Of a stretch of DNA of 64,000 nucleotides, positions 50,054 to 59,361 are shown in pieces (position 1 is the stretch's first letter; every line of letters starts with the position of its first letter). Source of the DNA: UBA2779 sp965232165 (lineage in GTDB: Bacteria > Spirochaetota > Spirochaetia > DSM-2461); assembly GCA_965232165.1 (NCBI GenBank), contig CBDDOY010000001.1, positions 868,001 through 932,000 on the forward strand. The letters run 5' to 3'. The translations under genes and the position numbers were made by a program. The notes under the pieces were generated by a model. That model saw only the letters and a program-made list of their open reading frames with translations, did not search any database and was not told the DNA's origin.

Positions 50054-52489
50054 TTGGATAAATCGGAGTTCACTCATCGTTTTTACAACGATGTGTTGCA
50101 AAATATTGAGCGGGCGGAAAACCTCCTTATAATCCATGGCGGGGAAAATGTCAAAGACCTCTTCTATTCCCCCTATATGACAGGATTTGCTCATAAAACA
50201 TTGATACACTTATTCTTACGGGAACATGTGATTGCTAAGGTGGTATTACTGAGCGAAGATTGGAGATCCGTGGAGCTTTTCATGATGAGTGGTGACAAAG
50301 TTTCTTCCAAAAAACTGAATAACCACGCGGAACGGGTTCGTTGGCTCATCAATAGGCAAGACTGCACACGGAGAAGCGGCATAGATCGCGATTCCAGAAA
50401 CAGCAGCGGCAATGAAGCGGCGGAAAGGGCTACCGCTCAGGCAAATGGAGCGATCGACAATTGCATGGGTTGCCTGAGGGATATCGGCGAGTTTCTTGAA
50501 AGCAGCGGGGAACGTGCCGCTGTAATTGTCCAGCACTTGGATAAACGGGCAATGTTGTACGAGGGCAAGGACCATTCTCTTGAATACTTGGAAGAAATTG
50601 AGAGATGGACGACAATTGGAGGTGTCGATAGAGCGCATCTCGTGGTAGTTTTTATGCCATTTATAGATATATTGAAAAGATATTGGCATTTTGAGGAAGA
50701 ATCACTTGGTGTCATCAAAGTGGGACGACCCACTCATGCTGAAATTACCCAGCAGTTCAAAGTATTATGCAAATTTAGACTGACAGAGACCACACTTGAG
50801 AAATGCGCAACTCTCGCCAAAGGAGATGGGTTGAAACTTAAGAACGCTATCCACATATTCCGAATGACAGTAGCTGAGATGCAGAATGTTCTCAGGCCCG
50901 AACTTGAGCAGCGTTTCTTTGAGACTTTCAAAGGCCATGTCAAGCGTACTCTTGACGAGGAAGTCGCGTGGGATGATGTTATCCTGGTAGAATCAACTAA
51001 GCGGGAAATAATGCGAACTTTTGAGAAATTCCTGCAAAATAAGGGAAAACTCAAAACAGGGGCAAAGGGAATTATTTTCCACGGTCCTCCAGGTACCGGA
51101 AAAACGCGCATTGCGAAAGCATTGGCCAACAGGCAAAGCTTTTATTTTATGGCACCAAAACTTGCCGATATAAAGGGAAAATTCATTGGCCATAGTTCGG
51201 ACAATGTAAAGAAGATGTTTGACGAAGCGCGAAACAATGCGCCAACTCTTATTTTTCTAGATGAATTGGACACGCTTTTTCCAATGCGGGGAGCCAGCGA
51301 TCAAGACAGCTTTCAGCGGGATATAACCAATCAGTTTTTAGCGGAAGTCGATGGCGTGGACAGTGGAAAGCAGGATATATTCATCATTGGCGCGACGAAC
51401 CTGATTCAGACATTGGACAGTGCAATACTCAGCCGATTTCAGCAGATAAAGATAGGGTTGCCGGAAGAGGATGAACGGGCAAAAATTTTTAGTCTACACC
51501 TCAAAGAGCAAAAAAATAGTGTTTCACCGGAAGATTTGGCCGAGCTGGTGAAAAAAAGCGATGGACTCTCTGGGCGCGATATAGCGCAAATGAGCGAAAA
51601 ACTTCTTGAAAATCTCAATGACAATCAGATGTCATCAACGGCAATAGCCAGCACCCTAAAAGGTTTTCACGAGGAATTGGCCAGCATGTACAAGGATGCT
51701 TCCTTCTCTATCCATCCCTATAGGGAAAACGGAAAACCGAATTTCTCTGATGTGGTTGGATATGAACCCCTGAAAGAACACGCCGCTTCCATGGTGCAAT
51801 GTATCCTGGATAAGGAGCGGTTAGTCCAAATAAGTGAAAAACTGGCCGATTACAACGGCCTTCTTCTTTATGGCCCGCCTGGAAACGGAAAAACTTTCTT
51901 TGCCCAAGCGCTGGGCAATGAAATGAAACTGGATTTCGTAAAAGTTGTTGGCGCGTCTTTGGCGACCAGCATGCATGACGGGGCAATAAAAGTATTCGAT
52001 GACATTGTGCAGAAAGCAACAAAGCTTTCCGCTCTGCGGCCAATTATGCTTTTTTTTGATGAATTTGACGCTATTGCAGGCCCTGGCTTGGATGCCAAAC
52101 TGCGTGGTACCATTCTGGATCGCATTACCATGATGCGCAGCAACGGCAATATTGTGCTGATGGGCGCAACAAACCATTACAACAAATTAGATGATGCCAC
52201 TATACGTAAGGGGCGATTTGATGAACATATCCTTCTTCCTCACCCCAGTGGTGATTCTGTTGGGAAATTGCTGGAATTCTTCTGTCGAAAGGGAAATTTT
52301 GATGTATCGAATTTGAACTTTGAGGCATTGCATAAACGCATTGACGCGGGGTATGTAAGCAGTAGCGATATTGAGAATTTTTGTTTGAACGCTCAACGCA
52401 GATCTGTGCAGGAGCGTGGAGGTGACACAACGGGAATCATGCCGTTGCGAATGGAGCACTTTGATGAACGACTTGATGGTAGAGATTAA
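50054..52489 (+). CDS. Tandem AAA+ ATPase, Cdc48-like, with a long N-terminal domain
   Basis: An 811-residue protein read from a TTG start. Residues about 1-300 form an unfamiliar domain (HRFYNDVLQNIERAENLLII, then VDRAHLVVVFMPFIDILKRY) that may be a P-loop fold without its motifs. Two AAA domains follow. D1 has HGPPGTGKTRIAKALA (about 342), IFLDELDTLF (about 400), FIIGATN and LSRF. D2 has YGPPGNGKTFFAQALG (about 605), MLFFDEFDAIAG (about 667), VLMGATNHYNKLDD and RKGRFDEHI. Both Walker A and B pairs and the arginine fingers look intact, as in Cdc48/p97-type unfoldases. The domain arrangement suggests remodelling of proteins using ATP. An IS island follows its stop. Confidence 0.88.
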   Translation: MDKSEFTHRFYNDVLQNIERAENLLIIHGGENVKDLFYSPYMTGFAHKTLIHLFLREHVIAKVVLLSEDWRSVELFMMSGDKVSSKKLNNHAERVRWLINRQDCTRRSGIDRDSRNSSGNEAAERATAQANGAIDNCMGCLRDIGEFLESSGERAAVIVQHLDKRAMLYEGKDHSLEYLEEIERWTTIGGVDRAHLVVVFMPFIDILKRYWHFEEESLGVIKVGRPTHAEITQQFKVLCKFRLTETTLEKCATLAKGDGLKLKNAIHIFRMTVAEMQNVLRPELEQRFFETFKGHVKRTLDEEVAWDDVILVESTKREIMRTFEKFLQNKGKLKTGAKGIIFHGPPGTGKTRIAKALANRQSFYFMAPKLADIKGKFIGHSSDNVKKMFDEARNNAPTLIFLDELDTLFPMRGASDQDSFQRDITNQFLAEVDGVDSGKQDIFIIGATNLIQTLDSAILSRFQQIKIGLPEEDERAKIFSLHLKEQKNSVSPEDLAELVKKSDGLSGRDIAQMSEKLLENLNDNQMSSTAIASTLKGFHEELASMYKDASFSIHPYRENGKPNFSDVVGYEPLKEHAASMVQCILDKERLVQISEKLADYNGLLLYGPPGNGKTFFAQALGNEMKLDFVKVVGASLATSMHDGAIKVFDDIVQKATKLSALRPIMLFFDEFDAIAGPGLDAKLRGTILDRITMMRSNGNIVLMGATNHYNKLDDATIRKGRFDEHILLPHPSGDSVGKLLEFFCRKGNFDVSNLNFEALHKRIDAGYVSSSDIENFCLNAQRRSVQERGGDTTGIMPLRMEHFDERLDGRD

Positions 52490-52529
52490 ACCCGGAAAGT
52501 TTGAGGTGAATTGCCACGAGCAAACCCCA

Positions 52530-52610
52530 GGGCGCCCCTGAAATCCACCTATGGAATGTGACGCGGAGGACTTCCTGACGCAAGGTTGCAAAATGGTTTT
52601 TCGATGCCCT
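52530..52610. mobile_element. Possible small remnant of the inverted-repeat element
   Basis: GGGCGCCCCTGAAATCCACC at the left and ATGGTTTTTCGATGCCCT at the right resemble the ends of the 25221-25411 subfamily with most of the interior lost (81 bp). The match is partial. Confidence 0.4.
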
Positions 52611-52786
52611 GGGGAGGGATGTGCACTTCCTTGGACCGCATCTTCCAGCCAATCATCATAAAGTTTCTACCTAAAATGTTATATAGCATAGAATTGCAAG
52701 ATTCTCCTTTGAAAATATGTGCATACGGTATTATTTTATAATAATTTGTTATTTGCTGTTCACATAAATTTATATATCCATATAAT

Positions 52787-53671
52787 GTGCATACTATGTA
52801 CGTAGCTCATACAAAAAAAGCCTACCAAGGCAAAATTCACTCTCAACATCTTCAACAAGAACCATATCGCGTGAAGATTAACGGCAAATCTGTCGTCAAG
52901 CACAGGACTATCTCAAATCTGACTCATTTACCACTTCATGTTATTGACGCCATCAAGGCAACCCTGAAACAGCCCAAAGACTCCCGGACAGTTTTTAACA
53001 GCAAGGACATGAACATACAAATGGGCAAATCTTCGGGTTCGGTGCATCACACTATGCCATGGCGGATATTCTCAAGATTGAAAAAAGCTTCAATGAAAAT
53101 AATCTCTACTCAATTCTTAACTGGCCGGCTAAAAACCAGGCAGGAATAGAAAAAAATTCTATGATTTTCGGCATACAGAAAGAACCAGAAAGCCTTGTTC
53201 CTCATACGATGCAACCAGCAGCTATCTTGAGGGACAGGAGAATCATTTTGGCGAATATGGCTATAACAGAGACAAGAAAAGGGGAAAGAAACAGATCGTT
53301 GTCAGTCTTCTCTGCGATCTGAGCGGCATTCCCGCAAGCGTGGAAGTGTTTCGTGGCAATACATGTGATGCCAATACCCTCTCCATTCAAATTCGAAAAA
53401 ATCACTAAAAATTTCGGAGCGGAAAAAGTTGTCTTCGTTGGGGATCGAGGGATGATAAAATCAATGGGTATTCATGAATTGAAAGAGGCGGGATTTCACT
53501 ATATTGCAGCCATCACAAAAAACAAATTCAAACACTTATAGCCAACGATGCAGTCCAGATGGAATTATTTGACCATAAACTGGTTGATATCCAATATGAC
53601 GGTGAACGCTACATTCTTAAGCGTAATCCAATAAGGGCACCCGCGTTCAAGTCCGAGAAGCAACACCCGGC
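52787..53671 (+). pseudogene. IS1634-family transposase remnant (copy 3)
   Basis: Several frames in order read KINGKSVVKHRTISNLTHLP (N-terminal segment), the GDRG segment KNFGAEKVVFVGDRGMIKSM with GIHELKEAGFHYIAAITKNK, and QYDGERYILKRNPIRAPA. Between them the frame shifts several times near 53100-53350. The order is that of IS1634 transposases and close to the copy at 56176-57906. It is cut at 53672 by the IS1182 element, and the rest does not resume on the far side. Confidence 0.8.
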
Positions 53672-55369
53672 GGGGCTGTGTCAGAAACAAATTACACAGT
53701 AAACTGAACACATGAAGTTCCGACCCTACGAAATGAATCAACAATTGCTACTACCTCCAAGCCTGAGCGAATTGATAGACCAAGACGATTCCGTCAGAGT
53801 TGTCAGCCGGGTTGTTGATCAGCTAGACCGCAGGATTCTGTGCAAACCTTTTAAGGGGGAGCGCGGCTGTCCACCCTATGATCCATGTATGATGATGAAA
53901 CTTCTGCTCTACGGCTATACCCAAGGGATATACTCCTGCCGCAAACTGGAGAAAGCGGTTAAAAGGGATATCAACTTTATGTGGATTTGTGCATTCCAGC
54001 GTCCAGATTTTATTACGATTAATCGATTTCGGGGAAAGTATTTCAAAGAGATTCTGGGAGAAGTTTTTGCCGAAGTCGCTCTAATACTGTTGGAAGAAGG
54101 ATACATTAAAGAAGAAGATTATTTTGTCGATGGCACGAAAGTGAAAGCTGATGCGAACAAATTCAAGGCGGTCTGGAAAAAGAACAGTGAGCGATACAAG
54201 GAACTGGCTCATCAGAGGGCATCAGAAATAATCAATGAAGCCAGCCAGCTCAATGATGTGGAGATCCTGCTGGATGCCGACCCTGAAGCACTCAATGCTT
54301 CGGCAGAGAAGGTTAAAGAGAGTATAGATGAGGATACGGATTCAAGGCCAATCCAGAGGAAAAAGAAGAGTCTGGCCAAAAAATTGAAAGAGGAATCATC
54401 CAAAATAGCTAAATACGAAAAACAGCAAGAAACATTGAGAGAACGCAGCTCATACAGCAAAACAGACGAAGATGCGACTTTTATGAAGATGAAGAACGAT
54501 GAAATACTTCCGGCGTATAATTTACAAGTCGGCACCCAGGATGGATTTGTAACTGGAGTAACCGTTCATCAGAATGCCAATGACGGCAAGGTCTTTCGAG
54601 AACATGTAGAAAGGCGGGCTGAGCTTGGAATTGCCAATCCACAAAATATAATAGCCGATGCGGGTTATGGTTATAGAAACAATTATGACTATCTTGAATA
54701 TAATGGCATGGAGGCCTACATAAAATATCCTGGATATTGGGCAGAAAATAAAAATTCGATGAAATCCCGGTATAAGCATTTCAAATTCAAAATGGATGAT
54801 TCTGGCGAGATTCATTGTCCAGCTGGCTATAAGATGCGGAAAGAAGATGAACTATTACACTTTAATGCCAGTGTATATATTTGTGAATTTTGTGGTATAT
54901 GTCCTAACAAATTGTACTGTATAGGAAGAGATAAAGAACACAAAAGGCTTGAAGTAAATCGACATTATCGACATCAGCAGAAAAGAGCGAGAAAACTGCT
55001 GGAAACGAATACAGGCCGGAGATTATATTCTCGCCGAGCTAATGAGGTTGAAAGTGTATTTGGAGACATGAAACATAACCAGAAATTTACACATTTCAGC
55101 TTGCGAGGGCTGGAGAACGTGCAAGCAGAGTCTTATCTGTATATGCTTGCGTATAACCTGCGTAAGATGGGTACTGTAGGGGTATTAAGGCCCTTAAATA
55201 CTCTTGTTGTTAGCTTGTATTCATTTGTTTGCTCATTTATAGCTTGTTTTGGCGGAATTTTTGCTAGGTGGGCGAATTATCGGACCAATACTGAAAATAT
55301 TGAAGGATGCGAGAAAATTCAAGTGAAAAGATTTCTATTCGGTTTTTAAGCAGTTTCTGACACAGCCCC
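53672..55369 (+). mobile_element. IS1182-family element, apparently complete
   Basis: The left end is GGGGCTGTGTCAGAAAC (53672-53688). The right end is its exact inverse, GTTTCTGACACAGCCCC, ending at 55369. The element is 1,698 bp with one transposase gene. No flanking duplication is evident (CGGC on the left, ATAG on the right). Confidence 0.93.
53712..55349 (+). CDS. IS1182-family transposase
   Basis: A 545-residue transposase: MKFRPYEMNQQLLLPPSLSE, PPYDPCMMMKLLLYGYTQGI, FITINRFRGKYFKEILGE, the DDE region with EDYFVDGTKVKADANKFK, NIIADAGYGYRNNYDYLEYN, and the C-terminal box RRANEVESVFGDMKHNQKFT. A zinc-like CEFCGICPNKLYC lies between. The frame is intact and lies 40 bases inside the left repeat. 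A lysine/glutamate-rich coiled region (about 200-255) is normal for the family. Confidence 0.95.
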   Translation: MKFRPYEMNQQLLLPPSLSELIDQDDSVRVVSRVVDQLDRRILCKPFKGERGCPPYDPCMMMKLLLYGYTQGIYSCRKLEKAVKRDINFMWICAFQRPDFITINRFRGKYFKEILGEVFAEVALILLEEGYIKEEDYFVDGTKVKADANKFKAVWKKNSERYKELAHQRASEIINEASQLNDVEILLDADPEALNASAEKVKESIDEDTDSRPIQRKKKSLAKKLKEESSKIAKYEKQQETLRERSSYSKTDEDATFMKMKNDEILPAYNLQVGTQDGFVTGVTVHQNANDGKVFREHVERRAELGIANPQNIIADAGYGYRNNYDYLEYNGMEAYIKYPGYWAENKNSMKSRYKHFKFKMDDSGEIHCPAGYKMRKEDELLHFNASVYICEFCGICPNKLYCIGRDKEHKRLEVNRHYRHQQKRARKLLETNTGRRLYSRRANEVESVFGDMKHNQKFTHFSLRGLENVQAESYLYMLAYNLRKMGTVGVLRPLNTLVVSLYSFVCSFIACFGGIFARWANYRTNTENIEGCEKIQVKRFLFGF

Positions 55370-56084
55370 ATAGAAAAAGGCGGCATCCATTGTCAGTGTG
55401 TAATAACTACAAAACGCACAACAAGGAGCGACCGCCTATATGCAATGTACATCACAGTCTAAGAGGTTGTATAGGGTCCTTACCCCTGAAGACCGAGAAG
55501 AAATTATGACAGGCAGGCGCCGGGGAGAATCTATCCGCTCTATTGCCCGTCGCCTTGATAGAAACCCTTCGGTCATTTCGAGAGAGATCAAAAACAACAG
55601 CGCCGAAGACAATCGATATCAGGCATACTGGGCCAATAGCAGGTCACATATCCGGAGGCGGCAAAGCAGGAAACGTGAGAGGATCAGCGATCCGGTTATA
55701 CGTGAATATGTCATTGAAAAACTGGAACTCGGATGGAGTCCCCGGCAAATTGCAGGGAGAATTGAGATTGATCCTCCAGGGAAAAGCATCAGCCATGAGA
55801 CCATATACATGTATATCTTTAAAAAAAGGCGGGATTTGACACAATATCTCGTCTGTGGACGGAAAAATCGACGAAAACGGCACCAAAAGCGTGGCAGGCG
55901 CACACTAATACCCAATCGGACCGGTATCGAAGATCGTCCTGACGAAGTCGGTCTTCGGCAGGAGGCAGGACACTGGGAGGCCGATACAGCCGTCAGCAGA
56001 CAGAGCAAAGAAGCTCTCATGGTTCTTCAGGAGCGAGTTCTGGGAATTACACTTCTGGCAAAGCTGCCTCGGTGTGCTCCTAAG

Positions 56085-58050
56085 CTGAAGTTTTTATCGC
56101 AAGACCACCATATTTCCATACAGGGAAAGCAATTAGCCAATTTCCCAATGTTACGTTACTGGGGATATATAGCGACTACATACTGACCCCCAAAAGATTC
56201 AGGATTACTCTTTGATGTTTTACTGGTTCTGTAACCCGCGTGAAGGATGCGGATTCTTTACAATCAAATTCAATTGTGTTTTGGCAAATAGTCGCAAGAC
56301 AATTTAACGCCGTTCGGAAACTATGGACGAGTTCTCCATCGTCTGTTTGTTTTGTTGATGCTTTCGCCAGGGCTTTACCAGATTTTTCCGCAGGAGAAAC
56401 GATGGATTTCTTTTTCTTCTCCCTTTCAATGGCAGAAGCTTCATCTTTAAAGAGAATGGGAGCCATCCGTTTCCGCATTTCCCATTCAACATAGTAGGCA
56501 AGCATACAAACCAATACATGCGCCCGAACCCTGTCCTCCAGGCGGTGATAAACGGGCCGTAGCTTCAAGTCCACCAACTTTATGTAGCGAAATGCCTGTT
56601 CAACGTTGGAGAGCCGTTTGTACGCAAATACAACCTTTTCGTCAGAGAGTTCTTCCGTTTTTACGCTTGTCCGTATAATGTAAAATCCATCAAGACGGGC
56701 CTCTTCCTCAATCTTTTTTTGCCGGCGGCTGTACGAGAAAGAATCATCTCCCATCGTCAATTCAAAATGCTTGCCAACCTTGAATTTATTGATGATTTTT
56801 CCTGTGCGCAAAGCTATCGTTTCTCTACCGCGCAAAGGCCGATTTGTTCGGTTGACCGCCAAACGGATACGCTCCAATTCCTTTTCCGTTGCCTCAAGAA
56901 GTTTTTCTCTTTTGCAGGCCCTCTCGTGGGTTATAAGAGGATTTCGACAGACAATCAGCCGTTCTCCCGGGTAGTCGGGACTTTTGATTACCGCCATGTC
57001 CTGGGTATCGAACAACGAGGGGTTAAATGCTTCCTGCTCAACAAGTTTTCTGATCGCAGGACCCCTAAGCGCACTTATCCAATCCCAACCCTCTTCTTTC
57101 CGGATTTCCCTGTCAATGCTCGCTTCAGTTAGCATTCCTCGGTCACCGACCACAGTGATCCGTTCAAGACCGAAGCGATTTCGGAGTTTTTCAATCTGGC
57201 TGGAAACCGTCATCGGATCGGCTGTGTTGCCTTCAAAGACTTCAACCCCCACAGGACGTCCTTCTGAGTCACAAAGAAGACCCACTTCAATTTGTAGCTT
57301 GCCCCTCTTACCGTCTCGAGAGTATCCCCGTTTAGCGAGGGGACAGTGTTTTCCCTCATACCATGCAGATGTTAGGTCGTAAAAAACTAACGAACCGTTT
57401 TTGAGGTGTCTGTCAGCTAGCTTCGTTTCAATCGTATGCTGACGTTTTAAGAGCCAATCAAGCGATTTGTAAATATCATATTCTCCAATGGTTTCATCCA
57501 AACCGATCTGTTCTGATAAAGTCGTGGTCTTTGATGGTCCGATAAGTTCCCTAAAAGTGGCCAGTTTCGATTGTGGATTAAGAATACGTTGGGCGATAAG
57601 GGCGATAATCAAATTACGTTCGGGAGTTCGGCGGGAGGAAATTAACCGAGGGATATCAAGATCTTTCATAACCTTGAGGATGGCAACGGCATGACCATGT
57701 GGCAGAGTTCGAGTGATTTTGAAATCATTTCCAGATAGGGCTTCTGGTCCTTCTTTAAGCAACCGTCGAAGGCCTTCAACGGCATGACCTGGCAGTTTGG
57801 TTAAATTAGCCAGAGTCTTTTTGACAACGCGGCCATTCTCTCGGTGGTCTTCCCGCAGCAGAATGCAGGGAGGCGAATTTCTGTTTGGTACTATTTGAAT
57901 ATACATGGGTATATTATGAAATATATCTACATAATTGTCAATACATAAATATAATAAAATTGTAATATTACATGGGGACGTTTTGAAGGCAAAACTAGCT
58001 CAACTTTTTTCTATATAAGTATTTAGCCCGAAATTCCTTTAAAACTTCAG
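56085..58050 (-). mobile_element. IS1634-family element (copy 2), inserted in IS30 copy 2
   Basis: The ends are CTGAAGTTTT and its inverse AAAACTTCAG, with a direct CCTAAG on both sides (56079-56084 and 58051-58056). The 1,966-bp element contains one minus-strand transposase gene. The ends and target duplication are unambiguous. Confidence 0.95.
56176..57906 (-). CDS. IS1634-family transposase (copy 2)
   Basis: A 576-residue transposase. It has LREDHRENGRVVKKTLANLT, the segment SLVFYDLTSAWYEGKHCPLA (first Asp), LQIEVGLLCDSEGRPVGVEV, the GDRG block ERITVVGDRGMLTEASIDRE, and the C-terminal KRLSNVEQAFRYIKLVDLKL (Glu). The reading frame is complete. The promoter and start are on the minus strand near 57906. 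Family placement follows its layout and the 6-bp duplication. Confidence 0.93.
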   Translation of the reverse strand: MYIQIVPNRNSPPCILLREDHRENGRVVKKTLANLTKLPGHAVEGLRRLLKEGPEALSGNDFKITRTLPHGHAVAILKVMKDLDIPRLISSRRTPERNLIIALIAQRILNPQSKLATFRELIGPSKTTTLSEQIGLDETIGEYDIYKSLDWLLKRQHTIETKLADRHLKNGSLVFYDLTSAWYEGKHCPLAKRGYSRDGKRGKLQIEVGLLCDSEGRPVGVEVFEGNTADPMTVSSQIEKLRNRFGLERITVVGDRGMLTEASIDREIRKEEGWDWISALRGPAIRKLVEQEAFNPSLFDTQDMAVIKSPDYPGERLIVCRNPLITHERACKREKLLEATEKELERIRLAVNRTNRPLRGRETIALRTGKIINKFKVGKHFELTMGDDSFSYSRRQKKIEEEARLDGFYIIRTSVKTEELSDEKVVFAYKRLSNVEQAFRYIKLVDLKLRPVYHRLEDRVRAHVLVCMLAYYVEWEMRKRMAPILFKDEASAIEREKKKKSIVSPAEKSGKALAKASTKQTDDGELVHSFRTALNCLATICQNTIEFDCKESASFTRVTEPVKHQRVILNLLGVSM

Positions 58051-58398
58051 CCTAAGGAAATGAATGCAGCCCCCGTTGAGAAGCTGATTGATCTGCCCCC
58101 CTCTATGCGCCGATCTATTACTTTTGATAACGGTCAGGAAAATCGCCGTCATCATCCTCTTCGGGATAAGCTGGGGATCAATACTTATTTCTGTAATCCC
58201 TACAGCTCCTGGGAAAAGGGCAGTGTTGAGAATGCCGTCGGTCTGACTCGCCGGGTTTGGCCTAAAAAGACCAGCTACGCCTTGATCTCCGATGAAGATG
58301 TGGCTATGCTCGAATATAGGTTAAACACACGTCCCAGGAAGCGCCTTGGCTTTCTGACCCCTTATGAATATGTCGCCGGTGTTGCTTTGACTCATTGA

Positions 58399-58698
58399 AC
58401 GCGGGGAATCTGAACGTTAATTTTTTCTATATAAGGATTTATTGCGTTTATTCCCTGTCATTTTTTTGTGAAGATGCGTTGGAAGGAAGAGATAGCGTAA
58501 TTTTAGGTAGCAGGGATCGCCAACTGGAAGAAGCCAGAGAGAAAAGAAAAACAAGAAGAAAACATCTTGCTGGTGTAGACAGAAAAAAGATGGTGGAATA
58601 GGCTAAGTACAGGAAAAATCGTATAAGTCTTATTGTGTAACTTATACAAATAAGAAACATGAGGTTTCTCCAATTACCGGTAACTAAAACATTAGCCC
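58399..58698. other. Spacer between the IS30 copy and the radical SAM gene
   Basis: Three hundred bases. A 20-base stretch, TTTTTTCTATATAAGGATTT, resembles 58005-58024 near the end of the IS1634 copy (TTTTTTCTATATAAGTATTT). A lysine/arginine-rich frame (REKRKTRRKHLAGVDRKK) is unrecognised. No strong ribosome-binding site is seen before the radical SAM start. Confidence 0.45.
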
Positions 58699-59361
58699 AT
58701 GAAACCTTTAAGTAATAGTGTGTTAAGACTTTATCATTTGCAACCTTCTATTCATACACTGGGGCCAGGAGAACGCTTTGGTATATGGGTTCAAGGTTGT
58801 GGTCTTGGGTGCAAGGGATGTCTGGTTCCACAGAGTCATGACAGGAATGGAGGGTTTTTATTGCGGCTGGGTAATCTTTGCTCCAAAGTGCTTGATTCAT
58901 CATGTGAAGGTGTGAGCATAAGCGGCGGAGAACCACTCGACCAACACGAAGCTTTGCTAGCGTTTCTAAAAATATTAGAATTTGATGCGCCTGAGCTGAG
59001 TGTTATGCTTTATAGCGGATACACTCTTAAACAACTGAAAGACATGAATAGTGTGGAATTGCTTAAATTTGTCGACATCCTTGTAGATGGCGGATTTGAA
59101 CAGGACAAGGCGGTGGCCGACCCTTGGCGCGGCTCTTCCAATCAGGGAATCCATTTTCTCACAAGGCGATATGGGGTGGAAGATTATATTGCCGCCGCTA
59201 AAGTCGGCGGTGTGGAATTTCACTTGGATAATCAGGGGCAATTGTTTCAAAGCGGGATCCCGACAAGCAATTTTGAGTTTGGTTTTGAGAAAACCGGCAT
59301 ATTGATTGGTTCAAATGCTGAAATAAAACAAGATGTTAAAGGAGAAGCTGATGAGCGGTAA
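58699..59361 (+). CDS. NrdG-like radical SAM protein
   Basis: A 220-residue protein with one 4Fe-4S site: GIWVQGCGLGCKGCLVPQSH, with Cys 34, 38 and 41 (CX3CX2C). GVSISGGEPLDQHEAL is the SAM-contacting GGEP motif at about 73-88. HTLGPGERFGIWVQGC and the small size are those of the activase subgroup (NrdG, PflA relatives). It would reductively cleave SAM to generate a radical. There is no ribonucleotide reductase nearby. Its 3' end overlaps the next gene by 11 bases, so it belongs to the operon with the Hsp70-like protein. Confidence 0.9.
   Translation: MKPLSNSVLRLYHLQPSIHTLGPGERFGIWVQGCGLGCKGCLVPQSHDRNGGFLLRLGNLCSKVLDSSCEGVSISGGEPLDQHEALLAFLKILEFDAPELSVMLYSGYTLKQLKDMNSVELLKFVDILVDGGFEQDKAVADPWRGSSNQGIHFLTRRYGVEDYIAAAKVGGVEFHLDNQGQLFQSGIPTSNFEFGFEKTGILIGSNAEIKQDVKGEADER

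Larger units (their letters stand above)
55440..58398 (+). pseudogene. IS30-family transposase (copy 2), interrupted by an IS1634 element
   Basis: The 5' part (55440-56084) has YRVLTPEDREEIMTGRRRGE, ARRLDRNPSVISREIKNN, SHETIYMYIF and GHWEADTAV (D). The 3' part (58057-58398) has RSITFDNGQENRRH (D) and PYSSWEKGSVENAVGLTRR (E). The break falls at a direct CCTAAG: removing the IS1634 element (56085-58050) and one CCTAAG joins LPRCAPK to EMNAAPVEK in frame. The joined gene would be 328 residues with all catalytic residues, so it was killed only by this insertion. Confidence 0.93.

Noticed and set aside
53633..53660. GGGCACCCGCG as another small-element end
   Set aside because: Only the first seven bases match and it lies in the coding-like part of the IS1634 remnant.
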